A stretch of 8,132 nucleotides of DNA from Chloroflexota bacterium (GTDB lineage: Bacteria; Chloroflexota; Limnocylindria; P2-11E), in assembly GCA_005883775.1 (NCBI GenBank), contig VBEU01000126.1, positions 1 through 8,132 on the forward strand, in the 5' to 3' direction. Position 1 is the first letter of the stretch, and every line of letters begins with the position of its first letter. Both the position numbers and the translations under genes were made by a program. Shown piece after piece: positions 1 to 4,565 of the stretch. The notes below the pieces were generated by a model. That model was not told the DNA's origin and searched no databases. It saw only the letters and a program-made list of their open reading frames with translations.

Positions 1-688
1 GGGGCGGCAACTCGCTGAGATCGTCGATCGAGGCGTCGGGTTCGACGTCGACCGGCTCCTGAGGCGCGCCGACCAGTGGGCGGCGCCAGATCGCGCGCAT
101 GCCAAGCCGCTTGGCGCCCCATACGTCCTGCATCATCCGGTCTCCCACCATGACCGCATCCGCGGCCGGCACACCGGAGAGCTCAAGCGCGCGCCGAAAG
201 ATCGCCTGATGTGGCTTCTGCCACCCCACACTGTGCGAACTGACCACATGGTCGACGGCGTCGGCCAATCCGAAGCGGCGCATGTCCTCCCACACCTCTT
301 CGTCGCCACGCCAGAGCGTGTTCGTGATGAGCCCGATGACCAACCCGCGACCCTTCGACCAGCGGAGCGCGTCGGCGGCCCCGGGGACGAGCTGTCCCAC
401 GAGATCGAGCGGCACGCTGCCGGCTGATCGAAGCCGATCGACGGCCACGTCGTCAAGGCCGTAGCCGCTGTTGACGAACCAGTCCTCGACCCACCGATTC
501 GTCTCCTGCCGGTGGGCCTCGGCGCCCTCTGCCGGGCCGAACTCCGCGCTGACGAAGGCGTCATACCAGTCGCGCTCGCCGAATTCACGAACGAGAGCCT
601 CGCGCGTCAGCTCGTTGACGCGCTCGCGCGACGGCCATCCCTCGACGAGGGTGTCGCCGATGTCCAAGAACACGGCACGAAGGGCCAC
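1..688 (-). CDS. HAD-superfamily hydrolase, 3' end beyond window
   Basis: The minus strand is open from the start to base 2 (229 residues visible) with no stop. It is a haloacid dehalogenase-like phosphatase or dehalogenase, probably cytosolic. Motif I is LDIGDTL with the nucleophile Asp9. Motif II is GLITNT (Thr122), motif III is Lys158 in GWQKPH, and motif IV is VGDRMMQDV (Asp183, Asp188). The cap lies between motifs I and II (about residues 15-105), as in COG1011-like members. The usual acid/base Asp two residues after the nucleophile is Gly11, although Asp12 follows it. I chose the GTG at 688 because TACGAT lies exactly six bases upstream. An in-frame ATG at 712 would add eight residues (ERRYDTG-type leader) but has no ribosome site. 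The visible end, SIDDLSELPP, is typical of the last 10-20 residues of such proteins. The substrate cannot be told. Family call is firm; start is moderately sure. Confidence 0.88.
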   Translation of the reverse strand, partial: MALRAVFLDIGDTLVEGWPSRERVNELTREALVREFGERDWYDAFVSAEFGPAEGAEAHRQETNRWVEDWFVNSGYGLDDVAVDRLRSAGSVPLDLVGQLVPGAADALRWSKGRGLVIGLITNTLWRGDEEVWEDMRRFGLADAVDHVVSSHSVGWQKPHQAIFRRALELSGVPAADAVMVGDRMMQDVWGAKRLGMRAIWRRPLVGAPQEPVDVEPDASIDDLSELPP

Positions 689-710
689 GCCAGTATCGTA
701 TCGACGCTCC
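689..710. promoter_or_regulatory. Divergent overlapping -10 boxes between HAD hydrolase and 711-1157 gene
   Basis: The plus strand reads TATCGTA at 694-700. On the minus strand this gives TACGAT (700-695), then six bases, then the GTG at 688. On the plus strand it gives TATCGT (694-699), with a predicted start site at 706 and a five-base leader before ATG 711. The two predicted start points are 18 bp apart. An alternative plus-strand box, TATCGA at 699-704, would be exactly six bases before ATG 711 but lacks the final T. No -35 is obvious. Confidence 0.5.
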
Positions 711-1157
711 ATGCTCGACTTCGAACAGCTCGCATTCATCGAGAAGTGGCGGCAACGGGCGTCGCGCGGAATAGTCGTCGCGCTCGACGGCACACGCGGC
801 GACGTGCTTTTGACGATGCGCGTTGGTGAGGGATCGCCTCAGGTCGACATGCGGGGCCGCGACGCCACGGGCGCCGTCCGCAAGTCGCGCCTCACGCTCG
901 GCGATCGGGTGACCATCGCGATCGAGTACCGCGCTCGCGACGTCGCGAAGGCGAAGGGCCGTGGCGTCTCGGGGAATCTTGTCGCCCCCGGCGCGAAGGT
1001 CGAAGGCAGCGTCGTGACGGCCGGCGAGATCGTCGCGGTCGACTGCGGCACGCAGGTGCTCGTCGCCGGAGACACCCTTCCAAATGTGAGCCCGGGCGAC
1101 GACGTCAGCTTCGTGATCGCGGACGAGGGCAAGGCCTACCTCATCCCGACGCGTTAG
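711..1157 (+). CDS. Conserved-looking hypothetical protein, beta-rich
   Basis: A 148-residue protein that I do not recognise. The N-terminus (MLDFEQLAFIEKWRQRASRG) looks like one amphipathic helix. The rest alternates short hydrophobic strands with Gly, Asp and Arg turns, as in a small beta-barrel. It has no signal peptide or membrane segment. Its two cysteines do not form a metal-site pattern. The open frame extends upstream to 471, but that part overlaps the hydrolase on the other strand and reads as low-complexity shadow (Ser/Arg/Thr-rich). The composition changes at the Met at 711, just downstream of the divergent -10 box, so I start there. Its TAG (1155-1157) overlaps the TAA of the peroxiredoxin on the opposite strand. 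It could be a nucleic-acid or ligand-binding barrel, but nothing proves that. Confidence 0.7.
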   Translation: MLDFEQLAFIEKWRQRASRGIVVALDGTRGDVLLTMRVGEGSPQVDMRGRDATGAVRKSRLTLGDRVTIAIEYRARDVAKAKGRGVSGNLVAPGAKVEGSVVTAGEIVAVDCGTQVLVAGDTLPNVSPGDDVSFVIADEGKAYLIPTR

Positions 1158-1663
1158 TCGAGCTTCTTTAGCTCGTCCGCGATCTCCTCTTCGTCGGGCA
1201 CCTCGCGCAGCTGGTGCACGTCGATGTAGCGGCAGATCCCGTCAGCGTCCACGACGATGATCGCGCGTTCTGGCCGGCCGACCTCTTCGTTGAAGACCCC
1301 GTAGGCCTGCGTGACCTTCCCATGCGGCCAGTAGTCGGAGCAGAGCGGGTACTCGACGCCGCCCAGGGAGTCGGCCCAGGCTTTCAGCGTGTACACGGAG
1401 TCGCACGAGATGCCCACGACCTGGGCCTTGCCCCCGCTGAACCGCTGCTGGAGCGCGTTCAGCGCGGGCGCTTCGCTGTTTCAGGTATTGGAGAAGGCGA
1501 ACGCGAAGAAGGCGAGCACCACCCGCTTGCCGCGAAAATCCGATAGCTTGACCTCGCGACCATCGTGAGAACGCAGCGCGAAGTCAGGCGCAGCATCTCC
1601 GACTTTAAGCGTCTTCGTCTCGCTCGCGACCTTCGTTCGACCCTTCGGAGGTTGAGGTGGCAC
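1154..1663 (-). CDS. AhpE-like peroxiredoxin, selenocysteine at the peroxidatic position
   Basis: Read through an in-frame TGA at codon 61, this is one 169-residue thioredoxin-fold peroxiredoxin that would reduce peroxides in the cytosol. VGDAAPDFALRSHDG (about 21-35) opens the AhpC/TSA fold. FFAFAFSNT-U61-NSE is the active-site loop, equivalent to FTxxC, with Ser58 for the usual Thr and Sec for the peroxidatic Cys. Arg133 in GRPERAIIVVD is the conserved catalytic arginine. The stretch SDYWPHGKVTQAYGVFNE closely matches Mycobacterium AhpE. The flanking frames join exactly at the TGA with no gap or frameshift. Cys87, Cys108 and Cys144 remain, any of which might help resolve the oxidised Sec. 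Start is GTG 1663, six bases after TAGTCT; the first about 18 residues are an extension relative to AhpE. The alternative is a nonsense mutation or base error at the Cys codon. Translation as a selenoprotein needs SelA/B/C/D elsewhere in the genome. Confidence 0.85.
1430..1469 (-). promoter_or_regulatory. Putative bacterial SECIS hairpin
   Basis: The minus-strand RNA can form a perfect 7-bp stem, GCUGAAC (1463-1457) with GUUCAGC (1442-1436). It continues inward past one bulged G (1456) as CGCU/AGCG closing a CCAGC loop (1451-1447). Outward, one more pair, a G-G mismatch and four pairs (GCCC/GGGC) extend it. The 14-base loop inside the 7-bp stem begins 24 nt after the UGA and starts with G. 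That fits the general bacterial SECIS rules of a stem-loop just downstream of the UGA, about 16-37 nt to the loop, with G in the first loop positions. SelB recognition is inferred. Confidence 0.68.
1481..1483 (-). other. In-frame TGA read as selenocysteine (codon 61)
   Basis: The only in-frame stop between the GTG at 1663 and the TAA at 1154 is this TGA. It sits precisely where AhpE-type peroxiredoxins have the peroxidatic cysteine. Flanking residues (AFSNT before, NSEAPALNALQQRF after) keep family character on both sides. Confidence 0.82.
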
Positions 1664-1680
1664 GCACCTAGACTACCCGC
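1664..1680. promoter_or_regulatory. 17-bp divergent promoter for peroxiredoxin and zinc-ribbon genes
   Basis: The whole gap between the two start codons is 17 bp and contains TAGACTA (1669-1675). Plus strand: TAGACT, six bases, ATG 1681. Minus strand: TAGTCT, six bases, GTG 1663. Both genes would therefore have leaderless mRNAs starting at or next to the start codon. The overlapping boxes suggest that one polymerase site serves both directions and that the two directions compete. Confidence 0.7.
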
Positions 1681-1890
1681 ATGCAGAAGATCGACGAGCG
1701 CCGCCGAATCACGGTCGATCGCCGGGCCTTCAACCATTACGAGGTCCCGTGTCCGTTCTGCGGCGAGAACGTCGGTCCGCGCTTCGTGACCCGCGAGCAT
1801 CTCGACATCCCACCGAACCCGCCTTACGCGGCGACCGTGCGATGCCCACGATGCAAGGAAGAGTTCGAGGTGCTCTTCGGCTCGAGCTAG
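1681..1890 (+). CDS. Small zinc-ribbon protein
   Basis: A 69-residue protein with two CxxC knuckles: Cys24-Pro-Phe-Cys27-Gly and Cys55-Pro-Arg-Cys58, 27 residues apart. This is a classic four-cysteine zinc ribbon. A basic N-terminus (KIDERRRITVDRR) precedes it and an acidic, hydrophobic end (KEEFEVLFGSS) follows. No further domain is present, so it may be an adaptor or nucleic-acid-binding protein, and no specific family is recognised. ATG 1681 is fixed by the TAGACT box six bases upstream. It is transcribed divergently from the Sec-peroxiredoxin and ends nine bases before the stop of the convergent CAP gene, leaving no room for a separate terminator. Confidence 0.8.
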   Translation: MQKIDERRRITVDRRAFNHYEVPCPFCGENVGPRFVTREHLDIPPNPPYAATVRCPRCKEEFEVLFGSS

Positions 1891-1899
1891 CGAGTTGTG

Positions 1900-3546
1900 C
1901 TAGTTGGTGACGGTGATGTAGAGGAAGACGCCCTCGTCTTCCATCCATGTGACGGCGTCGATCACCGGCCGCAGGTGGATCGCATAAAGGCCCGGCGTCA
2001 TCGGTGCGCGCACCTGGAAGGTGAAGGTCCCGACCCCGCCCGGCACGACTGTCGCCTCGGTCTGAGAGGCAACGCGGTTCGCAGAGAGCCAGTTGACGCC
2101 AAGAGCCGCCCACTGCGCGTTGTCCTGGTTCACGGCGAGGCGAGCTTCCTGGCCGAGCGTCCCGCGGATCCATGACTGGCTACCCGCGTTGCGGAAGCTG
2201 ATCGAGAGCGGGCCGCTCAGCTGCCCGACACGCAATGTCGGGAACGCCGATTCGGCGACCCAGCGGCTGTGATAGTCGACGACCGTCGTCACCGGCACGA
2301 AGACACCCTGGTCCTCGAGCCACGCCACGCCATCGACGACCGGGCGCAGCGGGATCCGAACGGTACCCGCGCTGAAGGGCGCCTTCACTACGAAAGTGAA
2401 CGAGGCGACGGCTCCCGGACCGACCGAGGCTTCGTTCTGGACGGCGACGCGGTTCGCCGACGGCCAGCCGACGTTCATCCCGAGCGCGCTGAACGCCGCG
2501 CTATCCCCGTTGACTCCGAGCGCGACCTGACTCCCGGCGAGGCCCCTGGTCCAGGTCTTCGTGCCCGAATTGCGGAAGAGAAGCGTGACCTGCGACGTTG
2601 AGGCGGGCTGCATCGCCGGTACCTGGGTCTGCGATGTCCACGCTGAGTGGAGTCCATTGTCAGAGGGCAGGCTCGAGGTGGGACCGCCTCCGCTGATCGT
2701 CGAGCCCGTGCTGAAGTCCCATTCGTTGGTGAGCCACGTTCCGGCGACGGTGATATCGAAGCGCACGTGATAGGTGGTATTCGTTGCAAGCGGCCGCTGC
2801 GGAACGATCACCTGGTAGTCGTATTCGAATTGCTGCGGCGCGAGGTAGAACGGAAGGCGGGCCCCGTTCGGCCCGTAGAGCTCGGCCGCGCGGAACTGGA
2901 CGTTCTGTCCCGCCGAGTAGACGACCATGATCGGGTAGCCGTACGGCCCCGAGGTGCCGGATGGGACCGGGCTCGGCGACTCGTGCCCGCTCCAGGAGGT
3001 CGGAATGTTCGTCTGCATGTTCGCAGGCGAGCGGACGAACTCGACCGGACGGATCCCGAAGTTGTAGACGATGTCGCCGACGTTGGACTGGCGGCCGTTC
3101 AGCTCGGAGTGACCCCAGCCGATCGTCGTCGCGTTCGGATGCATCAACCCGAGCCGGTGGTACGGCGCGTCCCAAAGCTGCTGAACGCCGCCGAGCTCCG
3201 AGCCACCCGTCGCGACCTCGCTCACGAACGACGTGGTCCAGCCCTGCGCGATCAACCGATCGCGCGGCCCGTAGCCCGTGTAGTACGGCAGGCCGGCGGT
3301 CTCGAAGTGACCGAGGATGCCGTTCGCGCTGTTGTAATTCGCGTGGTTCTGCGCGGCCTGCTGGAGCCGTGGATCCGTCGGGACCGTCGGCGAGCCGATC
3401 GCGTGACGGAACTGGTTGGTGAGCGCAAGCATGTCCGTCGCCGAGGCATCGACCGTCGACGACAGCGGTACGGCCACGATAGCCAGACTCACCGGAAGGC
3501 TCACCAGAGCGCCGAGAAGCGCGGCGCGCGCGAAATCCCACCTCAT
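1900..3546 (-). CDS. Secreted CAP/SCP-domain protein with two tandem FW (NBR1-type) Ig-like domains
   Basis: A 548-residue exported protein. Residues 1-36 form a signal peptide: Arg at 2 and 7, a hydrophobic core at about 8-28, and likely cleavage after DASA. The CAP domain spans about 38-165 with the cleft residues expected of the family: His80 (LGHFE), Glu110 (VSEV) and His130 (PYHRLGLMHP). Residues about 200-280 form an Ig-like sandwich ending in the pattern PLATNTTYHVRFD...WDFSTG, often seen after CAP domains in this kind of bacterium. A Gly/Ser/Pro linker (281-298) leads to two tandem FW or N_BRCA1_IG domains (about 301-421 and 428-547). They share FRNSGTKTW/FRNAGSQSW, SANRVA.Q.EA and LRPV.D.V.W.ED.GVF, showing an internal duplication. 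It has no anchor or sortase motif, so it is probably released or bound to the cell surface. Bacterial CAP proteins lack one common known activity. The ATG at 3546 is the start that includes the full signal peptide. Confidence 0.88.
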   Translation of the reverse strand: MRWDFARAALLGALVSLPVSLAIVAVPLSSTVDASATDMLALTNQFRHAIGSPTVPTDPRLQQAAQNHANYNSANGILGHFETAGLPYYTGYGPRDRLIAQGWTTSFVSEVATGGSELGGVQQLWDAPYHRLGLMHPNATTIGWGHSELNGRQSNVGDIVYNFGIRPVEFVRSPANMQTNIPTSWSGHESPSPVPSGTSGPYGYPIMVVYSAGQNVQFRAAELYGPNGARLPFYLAPQQFEYDYQVIVPQRPLATNTTYHVRFDITVAGTWLTNEWDFSTGSTISGGGPTSSLPSDNGLHSAWTSQTQVPAMQPASTSQVTLLFRNSGTKTWTRGLAGSQVALGVNGDSAAFSALGMNVGWPSANRVAVQNEASVGPGAVASFTFVVKAPFSAGTVRIPLRPVVDGVAWLEDQGVFVPVTTVVDYHSRWVAESAFPTLRVGQLSGPLSISFRNAGSQSWIRGTLGQEARLAVNQDNAQWAALGVNWLSANRVASQTEATVVPGGVGTFTFQVRAPMTPGLYAIHLRPVIDAVTWMEDEGVFLYITVTN

Positions 3547-3635
3547 CGCATTAGTTGAACGGGTTACGCGCTCGCGCCGTTATGTCAGCGCGGTAACAGC
3601 GGGTCCTTTGTAACGGAAGGAGACATTCTTGTGGC
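3547..3635. other. Intergenic leader upstream of the CAP gene, no clear element
   Basis: This is AT-richer than its surroundings and must hold the promoter of the CAP gene if that gene is not read from the uracil-glycosylase operon. On the minus strand CTAATG lies just before the start codon, but neither a TANNNT box at the spacing used elsewhere in the window nor a convincing -35 is present. No ORF is supported here. Confidence 0.3.
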
Positions 3636-3674
3636 AGCGCCGCCCGCCCGCGGCGCTCCACGTACACCACGTGG
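3636..3674 (-). terminator. Two adjacent hairpins just after the mini-ORF stop
   Basis: The first, beginning one base after the mini-ORF stop on the minus strand, is CCACGT-GGTGT-ACGTGG (3674-3658, 6 bp). The next starts immediately and is AGCGCCG-8 nt-CGGCGCT (3657-3636, 7 bp, all but two pairs GC). Position and strength fit the end of the glycosylase/mini-ORF transcript. The following bases (GCCACAAGAATG) have no U-run, so this is not a textbook intrinsic terminator and may instead stall polymerase or protect the 3' end. Confidence 0.45.
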
Positions 3675-3675
3675 C

Positions 3676-3714
3676 TTAGTGCTTCTTCTTCGCGGCCTTC
3701 TTCTTCTTCGGCAT
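3676..3714 (-). CDS. 12-residue lysine-rich mini-ORF (MPKKKKAAKKKH)
   Basis: ATG 3714 to TAA 3676, with seven lysines out of twelve residues, all AAG. Support is positional: a 10-base sequence fully complementary to the usual 16S rRNA 3' end (GGAGGTGATC, 3730-3721) lies upstream, and paired hairpins follow the stop directly. The stop of the uracil-DNA glycosylase is inside that ribosome site, so translation is likely coupled. It may be a very small basic RNA- or DNA-binding peptide, or a leader whose lysine run slows ribosomes. It could also be a chance frame. Function is unknown. Confidence 0.5.
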   Translation of the reverse strand: MPKKKKAAKKKH

Positions 3715-3720
3715 CTGAGT

Positions 3721-3730
3721 GATCACCTCC
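3721..3730 (-). promoter_or_regulatory. Extended Shine-Dalgarno sequence overlapping an upstream stop codon
   Basis: GGAGGTGATC on the minus strand matches ten consecutive bases of the 16S anti-Shine-Dalgarno region, with another GGA preceding it. The GGAGG core ends 11 bases before the mini-ORF ATG. The TGA in its middle (3725-3723) is the stop of the uracil-DNA glycosylase. It contrasts with the other starts in this window, which show little or no ribosome site. Confidence 0.7.
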
Positions 3731-4427
3731 TCCCGTCCGCGGACTTTGGACGCGCGACGCTCAAAGGAAGCGCCGCGCTTGTTCGACGCGGTGCTCGCAT
3801 TGTCCGTCCACTCGCTTGTCTGTCAAGGGCACGCGCCGCGCGACGCACATGAGCGAGCCCTCTCGTTAGGAGCTCGCGATGCGCCGGATCGTTGAGCCAG
3901 CGCGACGCGCCGCTCGGATGCGGCAGGGGGATGTACGTGACGCCGTCCACTCTGCGCACGTTGCCGACAGCCGATTCAAGCGGGACCTTTCCCCAAAAAC
4001 GATCGATGGCGAGACCGCCGAGCAGAAGGATCACACGCGGCCGCAGAAGGGCGAGCTCCTGATCGAGCCATGGTCTGCAGAGCGCGACCTCGGTCGGCGA
4101 GGGTCGTCGGTCGCCGCCACCGGTCGGGGACTTTCCCGGAAAGCACTTGGTGATCGCGGTGCGGTACGGCAAGTGGTCCTCGTCGATCCCGGCCTGCGCG
4201 AGCCAACGTCGCAGCTCGGCTCCCGAGCGGCCGCTGAAGGGTTGACCTGTCGTGAGCTCGACCGCGCCGGGTGCCTGGCCGACGATCGCGATGCGATCGC
4301 GAATCGATCCTGCGACCACGGGGCGCGCGCGCTCGAGATAGCCCGCGGCGACGCATTTCGTGCAGGCACGGATTCGCGCGTGAAGACGCTGAAGTGTGCG
4401 CGCGCGATCAGTCGATGTTAGACCCAT
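3723..4427 (-). CDS. Uracil-DNA glycosylase, family 4-like with iron-sulfur cysteines
   Basis: A 234-residue DNA repair enzyme that would cut uracil from DNA as the first step of base excision repair. Motif A is VGQAPGAVELTTGQPFSGRSG (about 49-69), close to the GEAPG..E..G.PF.GRAG of family 4 but with Gln51 for Glu. Motif B is LPHPSGASRW (168-177), containing the catalytic-loop His170. Four cysteines (22 and 25 in CTKC, 95 in TKCFPGK, 117 in ALCRPWL) match the 4Fe-4S ligands of this family. The last about 35 residues are an Arg/Ala/Ser-rich basic tail beyond the usual core. ATG 4427 is 27 bases from the mature 3' end of the tRNA upstream, so co-transcription with the tRNA is possible; no TANNNT box lies at the leaderless spacing. 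HPSG-type members with slightly different substrate range exist, so the exact subfamily is less certain. Confidence 0.87.
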   Translation of the reverse strand: MGLTSTDRARTLQRLHARIRACTKCVAAGYLERARPVVAGSIRDRIAIVGQAPGAVELTTGQPFSGRSGAELRRWLAQAGIDEDHLPYRTAITKCFPGKSPTGGGDRRPSPTEVALCRPWLDQELALLRPRVILLLGGLAIDRFWGKVPLESAVGNVRRVDGVTYIPLPHPSGASRWLNDPAHRELLTRGLAHVRRAARALDRQASGRTMRAPRRTSAALPLSVARPKSADGRR

Positions 4428-4454
4428 AATGCTCTGTGAACTAGTTGTTTACGG

Positions 4455-4528
4455 TCGGGGTGCCGGGATTCGAACCCGGGACCTGGTGAACCCCATTCAC
4501 CCGCGCTGCCAGGCTGCGCTACACCCCG
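4455..4528 (-). tRNA. tRNA-Pro, anticodon GGG
   Basis: A full 74-nt cloverleaf. The acceptor stem is CGGGGTG/CACCCCG, with the C1-G72 pair typical of bacterial tRNA-Pro and discriminator A. The D stem is GCGC/GCGC with GG in the loop. The anticodon stem GGTGA/TCACC surrounds the loop ATGGGGT, so the anticodon is GGG (reads CCC and CCU) with G37. The T arm is CCGGG-TTCGAAT-CCCGG. CCA is not encoded (CCG follows the discriminator), so it must be added after transcription. All stems are fully Watson-Crick paired. Confidence 0.97.
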
Positions 4529-4547
4529 AGAATTCGCGCGGTCCTCG

Positions 4548-4565
4548 TTAGCGATTTCTCGCTAA
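4548..4565 (-). repeat. Perfect hairpin with GAAA tetraloop across the endonuclease stop codon
   Basis: The minus-strand RNA reads UUAGCGA-GAAA-UCGCUAA, a perfect 7-bp stem with a GNRA tetraloop. The TAG stop of the LAGLIDADG gene lies inside the 5' arm. No T-run follows; the tRNA-Pro begins 19 bases later. It may mark the gene's 3' end, or be a processing site between the endonuclease message and the tRNA. Confidence 0.55.

Noticed and set aside
133..588. 151-residue minus-strand frame inside the HAD hydrolase
   Set aside because: Ser/Arg/Thr-rich shadow frame; the true frame shows all four HAD motifs but has no stop in the window.
471..710. N-terminal extension of the 711-1157 gene
   Set aside because: It lies antisense to the hydrolase and is low-complexity Ser/Arg/Thr sequence; the character changes at Met 711, next to a -10 box.
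1154..1663. Peroxiredoxin as two separate genes (1417-1154 and 1663-1481) or a pseudogene
   Set aside because: The halves are in the same frame, adjoin at a single TGA, and together make one full-length AhpE-like protein with the TGA at the catalytic Cys. A downstream hairpin supports recoding.
2647..3558. Long frames on both strands overlapping the CAP gene (2647-3558 plus, 2660-3541 minus in another frame)
   Set aside because: Arg/Ala-rich shadow translations without recognisable motifs, whereas the 3546-1900 frame has a signal peptide and known domains.
3636..3674. Textbook rho-independent terminator
   Set aside because: Strong hairpins but no T-run on either strand afterwards; kept only as terminator-like.
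4455..4528. tRNA interrupted by an intron or split by the endonuclease
   Set aside because: All stems and the anticodon loop are intact and of normal length.
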